Below, in pieces: positions 7,700 to 16,255 of a DNA stretch of 64,000 bases. Within the stretch, counting starts at the first letter, position 1. Each line of letters starts with the position of its first letter. A program made the translations under genes and the position numbers. The notes beneath the pieces are model-generated. The model was not told the origin of the DNA. It searched no databases and worked only from the letters and a program-made list of their open reading frames with translations. Source of the DNA: Herpetosiphon gulosus (GTDB lineage: Bacteria; Chloroflexota; Chloroflexia; Chloroflexales; Herpetosiphonaceae). Location of the stretch: positions 124,001 to 188,000 of the forward strand of contig NZ_BAABRU010000001.1 in assembly GCF_039545135.1 (NCBI RefSeq), read 5' to 3'.

Positions 7700-9076
7700 T
7701 TAGAGCGCTAAATCAGCTTCGACCGTCGCAGGGCTAGCATCGGGAATATGATTGGCTTCGCGCACGATCAAAAAGACCATGACTCCAATCAAGACCAGAT
7801 AAATCAGGCTAAACCCAATTAACGAGGTCAGCACGCTGCCGCCAGAAACTGCCGTCGAAACCCCGTCGCTGGTGCGCAGCAAGCCATAGACGATCCATGG
7901 TTGGCGGCCCATTTCGGTGAAAATCCAGCCGCTGGCGTTGGCGATATAGGGCAAACTAAGCGCCAAGGTCATCAGCCACAAATACCAATTTGGAAAGTTT
8001 AAGCGCTTGCGCAAGCTGAAAAAGAGGCCAATGATCGCTAGACCAAACATCGCCATCCCTGAGCCAACCATAATTCGAAACATCCAATAGGTCATAAAGA
8101 CATCGGGGGTGTAATTGCCGGGGCCATAGGTTTGCTCAAATTCAGCTTGGAGATCTTTGATGCCTTTGACTTCGCCATCAAAACGATTGTAGGCCAAAAA
8201 GCTCAGCAAACCTGGCACTTTAACCACAAAGCGGTCGCGTTGTTCGGGCACATTGGCAACGGTAAACAACGACATCGGCGCAGGATCAGCGGTTTCCCAC
8301 AATGCTTCGGCGGCGGCCATTTTCATTGGCTGCACTTTGATCATATATTGGGCTTGATTATGCCCAACCACCATCACCAAAATTGTTGAAACCAAGGCAT
8401 AGCCTAAGGCCAATTTGAATGAGCGTTGAAAAATTAGGCGATCGGCAGGTTTGGGCTGTTTGCGCAATTGCCATGCGCTAATGCCCAAAACGAAAAATGC
8501 CGCCGTGACCATGGCAGCAGTAACCGTATGCGGCCATTGCACCCACACGTGGCCATTGGTCAGCAAGGCCCAAAAATCAGCCATTTCGGCGCGACCATTG
8601 CGCAACACATAGCCAACTGGCTGGTGCATAAACGAATTGGCGATCAAAATCCATAAACTGGAGAGCATTGTGGCAATCGCCACCAGCCAAATCGAGGCCA
8701 AGTGAGCTAGTTTGGGTATCCGATCCCAGCCAAAGATCCAAATGCCTAAGAAGGTCGATTCAATAAAGAAGGCCATCAAGGCTTCAATGGCCAGCGGAGC
8801 GCCGAAAATATCGCCGACAAAGCGCGAATATTCCGACCAATTCATACCAAATTGAAACTCTTGGACAATCCCTGTGGCTACGCCAATCGCAAAATTGATT
8901 AAAAACAGATGACCCCAAAATTTGGTCATGCGTTTATAGGTGACATCGCCAGTGCGATAGTAGATCGTTTGCAGCAAAGCCACAAAAAACGAAAGCCCGA
9001 TTGTTAGCGGCACAAACAAAAAGTGATAAACCGTTGTAACGGCAAATTGCCAACGAGCAAGAATCAATGCATCCAT
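7700..9076 (-). CDS. cydA: Cytochrome bd quinol oxidase subunit I
   Basis: A 458-residue quinol:O2 oxidoreductase subunit with haems b558, b595 and d. Visible ligands: H18 in YHFLFVPLT (b595), H183 in WPHTV and M336 in FRIM (b558). The quinol-site residues K252 and E257 are in QPMKMAAAEALW. The acidic/arginine pair near the di-haem site is in TEMGRQPW (386-394). It is about 60 residues shorter than E. coli CydA because the Q-loop is of the short type. AAGGAGTACGTCGT precedes the ATG. First gene of cydABDC; the oxidase is used under low oxygen or nitrosative stress in other bacteria. Confidence 0.96.
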   Translation of the reverse strand: MDALILARWQFAVTTVYHFLFVPLTIGLSFFVALLQTIYYRTGDVTYKRMTKFWGHLFLINFAIGVATGIVQEFQFGMNWSEYSRFVGDIFGAPLAIEALMAFFIESTFLGIWIFGWDRIPKLAHLASIWLVAIATMLSSLWILIANSFMHQPVGYVLRNGRAEMADFWALLTNGHVWVQWPHTVTAAMVTAAFFVLGISAWQLRKQPKPADRLIFQRSFKLALGYALVSTILVMVVGHNQAQYMIKVQPMKMAAAEALWETADPAPMSLFTVANVPEQRDRFVVKVPGLLSFLAYNRFDGEVKGIKDLQAEFEQTYGPGNYTPDVFMTYWMFRIMVGSGMAMFGLAIIGLFFSLRKRLNFPNWYLWLMTLALSLPYIANASGWIFTEMGRQPWIVYGLLRTSDGVSTAVSGGSVLTSLIGFSLIYLVLIGVMVFLIVREANHIPDASPATVEADLAL

Positions 9077-9432
9077 ACGACGTACTCCTTGAGCATGGAT
9101 TTTAGGAACGTCTGCCGCAGATGCTTGTTGGCTAGGTGGTCGTAGTCAACATGCACTAGTTAAATGGTATCGAATCGCGAGGCGGGCATGGTGGCTAAAT
9201 CGGCATAATAGCGTAAAGATCCCACTACCTTGGTGTTAATTTCGTTAAGCTGTTGGTCAGGCAGTCAGCTATGCTTAAATCAGCCAAACGCTAAAAATAG
9301 GAGCATTGGTGCTTGCTAAATTTCCCTAATAGTACGATTATGTGTAGAATAGAACACGCCCCCAAGCTGTGGGTTGACCAGAGAACTGAAGGTTTCGCCC
9401 AATCACCAACGATTTTGCCTGTGGGGGTTGCG
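9077..9432. other. Divergent intergenic region, cydA / M28-like gene
   Basis: A 356-bp space between divergent genes. It contains a candidate promoter for the rightward gene: TTGCTA (9313-9318), 17 bases, then GATTAT (9336-9341). This also argues against a start codon as far upstream as 9313. No Rex, FNR or ArcA-like palindrome was recognised for the cyd side. Confidence 0.35.
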
Positions 9433-10635
9433 ATGGCAACTCAGAAAAAATTGCTCGCTTCACGGCCTCAGATAGCCTTAGTTAAAATGAGCGAACAATC
9501 TGTGCAACAACGAATAACCGGCGCTTTAGCCGATGAAATAGGTGCGCGTCCGGCAACCTCAACTGCCGAAGCTCGCGCTGCTGCTGTGATCGCTGCCCAA
9601 ATGCGCCAAGTTGGCCTTGAAGTTGGCGTGCAAACTTTCTCCGCTGCTGCTGCTCCAACCGCAGGCTTGGGCTTATTGGCGGCGATTGGTTTGTTGGCAC
9701 TCGGCTTAGGCTGGTGGTTTCCTTATCCTTCAGTCGCCCTAATTGCATTGCTGCTGCTGTTGGCAGGCCGCGAATTACATGGCCCGCCCGTTTTGGCAGG
9801 TTTGTTGCGCCAACGCCCAAGCCAAAATGTAATTGGCACGCGGGCTGCAACCCGTACCCCTCGTGCCCGCATCGTCTTATTGTGTCATCTTGATTCGCCG
9901 CGCATGCTCTCGCCACGCCGTGCCAGTTGGCTGCGGGTTTGGTTGCTGACGATTCCATTTGGATTTAGCCTGAGCCTGATTGCGCTTGGGGTAGCGATTT
10001 TTCTGCCTGCTTGGCATAGTGTACTCTTGATTCCAGCGTTCTTTTTATTGCTTAGTTTGGTGGTGGTGGTTCGGCGTGAGTGGAAGGCCGATTGGACGGT
10101 TGGCGCGGTCGATGCTGCCGCCGTTGGCACGGCAATCGCGCTGGCAGCCGATTGGCCGCAACGTGATGATGTTGAACTATGGGTGGTGGCGCTCGGGGCA
10201 GGAGCTGCCGCAGGTTCGGGCATTCAGGCCTTATTGAATACCTACCCCTTCCCCAAAGCCGAAACTTGGTTTGTTAACCTGCCGTGGCTGGGCCGTGGCA
10301 ATCTCACGATTGTGGCTGGCGAAGGGTTATGGCGCGAACGCAAGCCTGATCCACAACTCACCAAAATGTTTCACGAATTGCAATCTGCTAGCGCCCCACT
10401 CATTCGCTCGGCCTATCGTGGCGAACGCTTGGATAGCGCTCGGCTGTTGGCCATGGGCTATCACGCGGTCAGCGTGGTTGGCTTGAAATCTGATGGCACG
10501 GCAGCGGGCTTCCGTCAACCAGACGATGAAACCCGCTTACTTTCCGTACCACAGATGGAATTGGCCTTACGGGTGTTGCGGCGGGTGCTCGACCGCTTTG
10601 CCCGCAGCCATAGCAACGAACCCCAATTACCCTAA
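9433..10635 (+). CDS. M28-peptidase-like membrane protein, metal site degenerate
   Basis: About 400 residues. Residues 20-65 and 130-240 resemble M28 zinc aminopeptidases: RIVLLCHLDS (H152, D154) corresponds to the HxD motif and GAVDAAAVGTAIALA (D227) to the bridging-Asp motif. The family's Glu-Glu pair is missing; the equivalent stretch reads VVALGAGAAAGSGIQ. The final His ligand is also not evident. Hydrophobic helices are inserted at about 76-112 and 170-213, so it is a membrane protein. Catalysis is doubtful. ATG at 9433 is preferred (GTGGGGG upstream); ATG at 9487 is an alternative. It converges with the PepSY gene and overlaps it by 4 bp. Confidence 0.6.
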   Translation: MATQKKLLASRPQIALVKMSEQSVQQRITGALADEIGARPATSTAEARAAAVIAAQMRQVGLEVGVQTFSAAAAPTAGLGLLAAIGLLALGLGWWFPYPSVALIALLLLLAGRELHGPPVLAGLLRQRPSQNVIGTRAATRTPRARIVLLCHLDSPRMLSPRRASWLRVWLLTIPFGFSLSLIALGVAIFLPAWHSVLLIPAFFLLLSLVVVVRREWKADWTVGAVDAAAVGTAIALAADWPQRDDVELWVVALGAGAAAGSGIQALLNTYPFPKAETWFVNLPWLGRGNLTIVAGEGLWRERKPDPQLTKMFHELQSASAPLIRSAYRGERLDSARLLAMGYHAVSVVGLKSDGTAAGFRQPDDETRLLSVPQMELALRVLRRVLDRFARSHSNEPQLP

Positions 10636-12086
10636 GCAAGGTGTTGCTTGAGGCTTGGCGCAAACCGAAACACCGTCACATCCAAGACCAGCATAAACAA
10701 CAACGAAGCGCCAACCAAGGGGAAGGCCAAGCTTGCCAGTACCACCATCAGCAGCACAGGCTTCCAGTGGGGGAAGTTGGCTGGCAAATTTGGCGCACCC
10801 AAGCGGCCCTCAGGGCGGCGCTTCCACCACAACACGACTCCCGAGACCGACAGTAACAGCACCGTCATCGCCCCAAACAAGGCTAAAAGTTGGTTAGCCA
10901 GCCCGAAATATTTACCTTCGTGCAGCGAAATGCCCATGCTGACTGCTTTGGGAACCATGGCATAATCATGCCAGCGAATGTCGGCCAAAATCGCGCCACT
11001 ATATTGATCAACGTGAATTGTGGCTTCATCAGCAGGATCATTCGCCACCGCAGCGATGGTGTACACGCCTTTTTCGCCATCAGGTGGGCTAACCGTAAAG
11101 CTGGCAATCACCCCACGGGCTTTGGCGACTTCAATCACCGAATCGAGCGTGACGGGGGTTGCGGCTTGTGGGCCTTCGGTAGCGCTGCTGGGCACAGGCG
11201 CACTCGCTCCATCACCGCGATGCTCAGCATGGTCAGGGTCGGATTGGGGCAATGGTGCTTGTTCTACCGCCCACGGCACAACTTTATCGGTCGTGGTGTT
11301 GAGGCTACCAGTCAGCACAGTCGATTCAGGAATATTGCTCCAAAGTTGATTGGGGTAACCGCTCCAAACATTGGCAAATTTATCGCCCCAATAGCCTGTC
11401 CACGGCAAACCTGAAATCAACAAAAACAGCACAATCAACGAGGCATACATCCCAGGTACGGCATGCAAATCGCGCCAGAAAATTCGTTTGTTTTTGCTGC
11501 GCAAACGAGGTAGCCATGTGCCCCAGATGCCACTTTTCGAGCGTGGCCACCAGAGATACAGCCCCGAAAGTGTCAGCAAAATCGCCCAGCATGCAGCTAA
11601 TTCAATAATTCGATCGCCAGTCGTGCCAATCATCAACTCGCCGTGCAATTTCAAGGCAACCGTTTGTAAATTCCAATCTTCATCGCGCTCGCCGAGCACT
11701 TGATTGGTGTAGGGATTGACGAAAACTGTCAGTTTACGCCCATCGCTGGTGCTCATGCTAATTTCGGTGCTGCGATCATGGGCATCGCTTGGGCGAATTT
11801 TGCCAACGCTGGCCTCGGGATAGGCAGCTTGAGCAGCGGCCAATTGACTGGTGTAGCTTTGGGCCGAGCCACTGGTATGTTGGACATGCATCAAATTGCC
11901 GTACATCAAACGGTCAAGTTGCGGCTTGAACAGATAAATGCTGCCAGTTACTGCTAGGACAATCATCAGCGGCACAACAAACAAACCGGCATAAAAATGC
12001 CAACGCCAGATTGCGCGATAGAAAACAGATTGCGAACGGCGTTCGTCGGTGGTTGCTCCGTCGTTGGTGGTTGTGGTAGTCGTCAT
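10632..12086 (-). CDS. PepSY-associated transmembrane protein
   Basis: A 484-residue membrane protein of the PepSY_TM (PiuB-like) family. It has an N-terminal WRWHFYAGLFVVPLMIVLAV helix, two periplasmic PepSY-type segments (near residues 70-130 and 310-380), and later helices with LSGLYLWWPRSKSGIW and VVLWWKRRPEGRLG motifs. Relatives accompany siderophore/iron uptake or act as ferric reductases. Here it is the last gene of an apparent operon with a DsbA-like thioredoxin, a cytochrome c lipoprotein and a Cys/His membrane protein, which favours a redox role at the outer face of the membrane. GAGG precedes the ATG. Confidence 0.85.
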   Translation of the reverse strand: MTTTTTTNDGATTDERRSQSVFYRAIWRWHFYAGLFVVPLMIVLAVTGSIYLFKPQLDRLMYGNLMHVQHTSGSAQSYTSQLAAAQAAYPEASVGKIRPSDAHDRSTEISMSTSDGRKLTVFVNPYTNQVLGERDEDWNLQTVALKLHGELMIGTTGDRIIELAACWAILLTLSGLYLWWPRSKSGIWGTWLPRLRSKNKRIFWRDLHAVPGMYASLIVLFLLISGLPWTGYWGDKFANVWSGYPNQLWSNIPESTVLTGSLNTTTDKVVPWAVEQAPLPQSDPDHAEHRGDGASAPVPSSATEGPQAATPVTLDSVIEVAKARGVIASFTVSPPDGEKGVYTIAAVANDPADEATIHVDQYSGAILADIRWHDYAMVPKAVSMGISLHEGKYFGLANQLLALFGAMTVLLLSVSGVVLWWKRRPEGRLGAPNLPANFPHWKPVLLMVVLASLAFPLVGASLLFMLVLDVTVFRFAPSLKQHLA

Positions 12087-12149
12087 TCAAAAACCTCGTT
12101 GTGGTGCTGGTTGGAGCCACAGGCAGCCAAACTACCTGTGGCAATCGAA

Positions 12150-12926
12150 TTAATACTGTTGTTGCAGACTGCCACCTGGATCACGCCGTTGTGGGGTTGC
12201 AGGCTCTGGTAACCATTGTTGAATTGCCGTAATCAGATCGTCGATTGGGTTGCTGCGCCAAACCACCGCATGCCCATTGACATAGGCGCTGGGCGTGCCA
12301 GCCAGGCCATTGGCAATTTGCCAACGACTAAATGCCACGATTTCACGGCCAAAATCGGGGCGTTGAAAACAGGCCTCAAAGGCTTGGCGATCGAGCGTGG
12401 TTGCTTGCAGCACTTGAGCTTGGGCTTGCTGGCGCGGGTTAGGTGCGGTCAGCCACGTCGCATCACGCATCAAGGCATCGTAGGCTGGCCAAAATTGACC
12501 TTGGCTGCCAGCGCAAACGCTCATCACCGTGACATCGACCGACCAAGGCGAAACCTCGGGCATCGCCAACATATGAATGCGCAAGTAGACATCGCCTGAA
12601 TCGATAAATTGGCTGAGAAAGCCCTTCGATTCCATGGCCAAATGCAGGTCACGGCAATGGCTACAGGTCAAATCGGTATACAAATCGAGCACAATTGGCG
12701 CGGTTGGCTTGCCAAGACTCCAATCGGTAGTCGATTCGCGGGTAAATTGGGGAATTGGTGCTGCGACAACCGCAGTTGGTTGGCTGGTTGGAAGCACTGC
12801 TGGTGCGGTTTGATCGGGCATGTGCCAAACACTCAGCCCCAACACCAGCACGCTGATCGCAATACTAACCAAACCGCCAACTAAAAAACGGCGTTGACTA
12901 GGCACAATCACACGGCTTGTGAGCAT
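12150..12926 (-). CDS. DsbA-family thiol oxidoreductase, membrane anchored
   Basis: A 258-residue protein with one N-terminal membrane anchor (about residues 15-34), a Pro/Ala linker, then a DsbA/thioredoxin_4 fold. The active site is C88-S-H-C91 in YTDLTCSHCRDLH. The conserved cis-Pro region is near GLAGTPSAYVNG. Chloroflexota and Gram-positive homologues handle disulfide exchange outside the membrane. It starts 11 bp after the cytochrome c gene, so it is co-transcribed. It could serve cytochrome c maturation (reduction of the CxxCH cysteines) or oxidative folding; sequence alone does not decide. Confidence 0.88.
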   Translation of the reverse strand: MLTSRVIVPSQRRFLVGGLVSIAISVLVLGLSVWHMPDQTAPAVLPTSQPTAVVAAPIPQFTRESTTDWSLGKPTAPIVLDLYTDLTCSHCRDLHLAMESKGFLSQFIDSGDVYLRIHMLAMPEVSPWSVDVTVMSVCAGSQGQFWPAYDALMRDATWLTAPNPRQQAQAQVLQATTLDRQAFEACFQRPDFGREIVAFSRWQIANGLAGTPSAYVNGHAVVWRSNPIDDLITAIQQWLPEPATPQRRDPGGSLQQQY

Positions 12927-12936
12927 GGTGGCCGCC

Positions 12937-13404
12937 TTACTTCAAGCTTAATAAATAGGCCACCACGTCATCAACCTGTTGCGGCGTTAAGGCATCGCCA
13001 TAGCCTGCAAACATCAAACCTTGGGCAAAACCATCGACTACAAAACTGTTGGGGTCAACAATTGAGCTATGCAAATATTGACTAGCATCCTGACTCGCCA
13101 CCCGCGTAGCTGCTCGATCAGCAATTCCAGCCAAGTTTGGGCCTACGGTTTGCGGCTTACCAGCCTCGACCACATGGCAGCTAAGACATGGCGGGCTGCC
13201 AGCGATCGCGGTTGTACCATCAAAAATCGCTTTGCCAGCAGCAGCATCGCCAGTGCTTGAACCGCCAGTGCTGGCCACAGGTACGGTCGTTGGAACCCCA
13301 GCAAATACGCCTACTTCTGAATCTTTCGCTGCCGAACCACAGGCAACTAAACCAAGTAAAGCCAAGCCTAGCAAGGCATAGCGCCCACGCAAAAGAATTG
13401 TCAT
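12937..13404 (-). CDS. Lipoprotein cytochrome c
   Basis: A 155-residue monohaem c-type cytochrome. It begins with a lipoprotein signal (MTILLRGRYALLGLALLGLVAC, lipidated C22) and a Gly/Ser/Thr linker. The haem motif is C73-L-S-C-H77, and M131 in GLMFAGYGD is the likely axial ligand. The C-terminal helix LTPQQVDDVVAYLLSL is typical of class I cytochromes such as caa3-linked domains. An in-frame GTG at 13449 is possible, but ATG at 13404 places the signal peptide correctly. It probably carries electrons at the outer face of the membrane for a partner encoded nearby or elsewhere. Confidence 0.9.
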   Translation of the reverse strand: MTILLRGRYALLGLALLGLVACGSAAKDSEVGVFAGVPTTVPVASTGGSSTGDAAAGKAIFDGTTAIAGSPPCLSCHVVEAGKPQTVGPNLAGIADRAATRVASQDASQYLHSSIVDPNSFVVDGFAQGLMFAGYGDALTPQQVDDVVAYLLSLK

Positions 13405-13489
13405 GCTCGGAACACTCCCAAACTCAAAAACCCTCACCATGCAGCGCACGATGAGATCACAAAAACATTAATTGTGGGTTGAGTTGGGT

Positions 13490-13879
13490 TTAGCGCGGAG
13501 GGGGAGTGGTCAATTGAAGTTGAAACGAATTGAAGGGGCGTTGAATCAGCCAATTCAAACGGCGCAAGCTACGCAACGCGATGACAGCAATTGGCCAAAA
13601 AGCAACCATCGCAAACATTGCCACCAAGCTCGTGCCCATACCGGTTTGGGCTAGACCGCTTGGCGTGCCACTTGGAGTTGAATTGTGCTGAGTTGTGAGT
13701 TCGCAGACAAACATGCTGGCTTGATGCGCCGCTGGCATCGTTGACATTGGTTGGTGTTGCAGCAGACAGTGAATCACACATCCCAATGGGCACACCAAAG
13801 CAAGCTGGATAAGCATTGCCCAACTTAAAAGAGTGCGCCACGATAGCGTTATGCGTTTTTTCTGGTACCACCCACGCAT
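13490..13879 (-). CDS. Small Cys/His-rich membrane protein, unknown
   Basis: 129 residues, family not recognised. It has two hydrophobic segments (about 15-40 and 82-103). A possible metal-binding cluster C30-PLG-C34-VI-HC-LLQ-H42 sits at the end of the first, followed by a His/Met-rich loop (HQPMSTMPAAHQ) and C59. The tail is basic and Pro-rich. It is first in the direction of transcription of a set continuing with the cytochrome c, DsbA-like and PepSY genes (85-bp gap), so a role in copper/haem handling or electron transfer is plausible but unproven. Confidence 0.65.
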   Translation of the reverse strand: MRGWYQKKRITLSWRTLLSWAMLIQLALVCPLGCVIHCLLQHQPMSTMPAAHQASMFVCELTTQHNSTPSGTPSGLAQTGMGTSLVAMFAMVAFWPIAVIALRSLRRLNWLIQRPFNSFQLQLTTPPPR

Positions 13880-14201
13880 ACAGATTTGCTTCCGCCTGAT
13901 GTTGCCGCCGAATTGAGCGCTATCTTAACACAGTTTAAGCGGCTTGCGATCAGGTGTTAACTTGATTCAGGCCGACAGATCACAGCCATTGCTCTGTTGC
14001 TTGCGTTGATTGTTAATAGCCTTCAATTGAAATTTAGGGGGTGCAGGGGGATGAAAACACCCTGCGTTTCCCTCCAGCGGAGGGACGGAAGGGTGGCGAA
14101 ACGAAACTAAGAGAGCCGAATATTGGACAGAATGCTAGCTTTTGTTTTAGCCCAAGCAAGGTATCATGGTTGCTGGCATTATTCAGAGTGAGGTATCGCC
14201 G
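13880..14201. other. Intergenic region with repeat copy, before fmt
   Basis: 322 bp between the divergent small membrane protein gene and fmt. It holds the second copy of the 63-bp double-hairpin repeat (14037-14099). An in-frame ATG at 14166 with AAGG upstream could extend fmt by 12 residues, but the Fmt fold begins at 14202. No clear promoter hexamers were recognised. Confidence 0.4.
14037..14099 (-). repeat. 63-bp double-hairpin intergenic repeat, copy 2
   Basis: Inverted copy of 2876-2938, 59 of 63 positions identical. The GGAGGG/CCCTCC stem is conserved with a changed loop; the second stem has substitutions. The two copies are 11 kb apart, flanking the cyd and cytochrome c regions. Confidence 0.85.
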
Positions 14202-15122
14202 ATGCGCATTTTATATTTAGGTACACCTGAGATTGCGGTTGCGCCGCTTGAGTTGTTGCATGCTAGCGGCCATGAGATTGTCGGCGTGGTAACCCAGCCT
14301 GATCGTCCGGCTGGGCGCAAAAATGTCTTAACTGCGCCGCCAGTCAAACTTGCCGCTGAACGCTTGGGCATTCCGGTTTTTCAACCAGAAACCCTCAAAG
14401 ATCCGGCTGCGGTTGAGCGTTTACGGGCTTTCGAGCCTGAAGTTGGAGTAGTGGCAGCCTATGGCGAAATTTTGCGCAAACATGTATTGCAGATTCCAGC
14501 ACTGGGCTATTTGAATATTCACCCGTCGATTTTGCCGCTGTATCGTGGGCCAGCCCCCGTGACTGGGGCGATTTTGGCAGGCGACGACTTGGTTGGGGTT
14601 TCAATCATCAAGCTAACGGCCAAAATGGATGCTGGGCCAATTCTTGGACAGGTGGTGATGCCGTTGGCCAAAACTGCCCGCGCAGGCGAATGGACTGCTC
14701 AACTGATGCGCCAAGGCGGTGAGTTGTTGGCTCAAGTGTTGCCAGCCTATGCTGCGGGCCAAATTCAAGCCCAAATTCAGGATGATAGCCAAGCGACTTA
14801 TACCCAAATGATCAGCAAAAACGATGGTTTGATCGATTGGAATTTGCCTGCGCTGGTGATCGAACGCATGACCCGCGCTTATGATCCATGGCCTGGCACT
14901 GCGGTTAAACTCAACGATCAGCCGTTTAAAATTCTACGAGCCAAAGCTCATACCAGTTGGAGTGGCAACGCTCAACCAGGCATGTTGATCGAGCAGCAAG
15001 GCCAGGTTTTAGTGGCGACTGGCAGCGGAGCATTGGAATTACTCGAAGTTCAGCCAGCAGGCAAGCGCCCCATGGCCGCCAGCGATTGGCGACGTGGAGC
15101 CAAAGATATCGAGCATCTATAA
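14202..15122 (+). CDS. fmt: Methionyl-tRNA formyltransferase
   Basis: A 306-residue enzyme that formylates Met-tRNA(fMet) from 10-formyl-tetrahydrofolate. The N-terminus MRILYLGTPEIAV is diagnostic. The catalytic triad N105, H107, D143 lies in NIHPSILPLYRG and TAKMDAGPIL. The C-terminal OB-like domain ends with GKRPMAASDWRRG. GAGG lies 8 bases before the chosen ATG. It stands alone here without def, its common partner. Confidence 0.96.
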   Translation: MRILYLGTPEIAVAPLELLHASGHEIVGVVTQPDRPAGRKNVLTAPPVKLAAERLGIPVFQPETLKDPAAVERLRAFEPEVGVVAAYGEILRKHVLQIPALGYLNIHPSILPLYRGPAPVTGAILAGDDLVGVSIIKLTAKMDAGPILGQVVMPLAKTARAGEWTAQLMRQGGELLAQVLPAYAAGQIQAQIQDDSQATYTQMISKNDGLIDWNLPALVIERMTRAYDPWPGTAVKLNDQPFKILRAKAHTSWSGNAQPGMLIEQQGQVLVATGSGALELLEVQPAGKRPMAASDWRRGAKDIEHL

Positions 15123-15160
15123 GCTTCTTGTAGATTAACGCAGCGACGTAGAAAGCACGA

Positions 15161-15275
15161 GGCTATAGGCAGAAGGCTATGGGCTAGCGGAACGCATTGG
15201 GGGATTCCAATGATTTCAATCGCCAAAAGCCTATAGCCCTGATTTCATGCGCTTCGTGTCCTTCGTGGTCACAAA
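15161..15275. repeat. Palindromic intergenic repeat with TTCGTG core
   Basis: Inverted arms GGCTATAGGC (15161-15170) and GCCTATAGCC (15229-15238), followed by TGCGCTTCGTGTCCTTCGTG, the core shared with the repeats at 4824, 6598 and 43520. Lies between convergent fmt and the MBL hydrolase gene. Confidence 0.55.
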
Positions 15276-15279
15276 CAAA

Positions 15280-16146
15280 CTAATCCTCGGCAATCGGCTG
15301 CCAGCGATAAGCATCACCCTCGGGCACAACATAGCCAAAACTTGGGGTTGGAAAATGACATGGCGCAACTAAGGTTTTGCCATCGCTGACCTGCTGCAAA
15401 ACTTCTAATCGTGTGGTATGTGCCCGCTCTTTATCGACATCCAACCCTGTCGCAAAACTTGGATGAAACATTTGAATTGGGTTGAAAAAGATATCGCCAG
15501 CAATCAACACTCGTTCGCCAGTGCCATGATCGATCAACAAACCAGTATGGCCCGGGCTATGGCCTGGGGTGAACCAGGTCGTGATACCTTCAGCCAATTC
15601 AAAATCAGCCTCGAAAAAATGCAAATAGCCCTGCTCGTTTAGCCACAAAACTTGCTCTTGCAAGTAGCCAGCGCGTTCGGAATTATGGGTTTGCATAAAT
15701 TCAATCAGGCCTTGTTCGGCTTGGTGGGCCAGATAGCGGGCATTGGGGAAACGCGGTTGCAATTTGCCATCAACATAATGGGTATTCAAGCCAACATGAT
15801 CGACATGCAGATGGGTTAAGAACACGGTATCAATCGCTGCATAATCAACTCCCATCAAGCTTAATTGGGCCTCAAGCTGTTGGCTGCTGATTGGCTGGGT
15901 TGGTGGTGGGGCTTTGCCCAAACCTGTATCAACCAAAATCGTGCGTCCAGCTTGTTGAATCAGATAGCAATGCACCCTCCCCAGCAAGGTTTCAGCATTG
16001 TAAAACGAGCTGGAATAGGTCTCGCGAACCGGATTCCAAATCTCATCGGTCACAGTCAGCATCGGCCATGGCGTGGTTACATCGACAATTGCCGTGATCG
16101 TGGTAGGCCCAAGTTGAATTGTGCGATGTTGAAGCGCTGTTAACAT
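15280..16146 (-). CDS. Metallo-beta-lactamase-fold hydrolase (lactonase-like)
   Basis: A 288-residue MBL-fold enzyme. The zinc motif is H112-L-H-V-D-H117 in THLHVDHVG, with further ligands in TPGHSPGHTG, AGDIFF and the late PCHFP. The arrangement resembles quorum-quenching lactonases and related hydrolases; the substrate is unknown. An AAAGGAGC site precedes the ATG. It is transcribed divergently from a TetR regulator with two palindromes in the shared 109-bp promoter region, so it is probably that regulator's target. Confidence 0.82.
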   Translation of the reverse strand: MLTALQHRTIQLGPTTITAIVDVTTPWPMLTVTDEIWNPVRETYSSSFYNAETLLGRVHCYLIQQAGRTILVDTGLGKAPPPTQPISSQQLEAQLSLMGVDYAAIDTVFLTHLHVDHVGLNTHYVDGKLQPRFPNARYLAHQAEQGLIEFMQTHNSERAGYLQEQVLWLNEQGYLHFFEADFELAEGITTWFTPGHSPGHTGLLIDHGTGERVLIAGDIFFNPIQMFHPSFATGLDVDKERAHTTRLEVLQQVSDGKTLVAPCHFPTPSFGYVVPEGDAYRWQPIAED

Positions 16147-16190
16147 TCATAGCTCCTTTTGTTTTTGTGTATGCTATACTTGTTGAATAT

Positions 16191-16208
16191 GTTGAATCGG
16201 CGTTCAAC
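16191..16208. promoter_or_regulatory. TetR operator candidate 1
   Basis: Inverted repeat GTTGAA-N6-TTCAAC in the region shared by the MBL and TetR genes. It overlaps the putative -35 box (TTGAAT, 16192-16197) of the TetR promoter, whose -10 is TATATT at 16214-16219 (16-base spacer). Confidence 0.55.
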
Positions 16209-16216
16209 TTGATTAT

Positions 16217-16234
16217 ATTGAACCATAGTTCAAT
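16217..16234. promoter_or_regulatory. TetR operator candidate 2
   Basis: Perfect palindrome ATTGAAC-CATA-GTTCAAT overlapping the -10 box of the tetR promoter. It shares the TTGAA(C/T)/GTTCAA half-site with candidate 1, consistent with autoregulation and control of the divergent hydrolase. Confidence 0.6.
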
Positions 16235-16255
16235 TTGTCAAGAGGTAATTAAACG

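Noticed and set aside
9313-9432. N-terminal extension of the M28-like protein from TTG at 9313
   Set aside because: It begins inside the predicted promoter and lacks a ribosome-binding site; the residues do not resemble the family.
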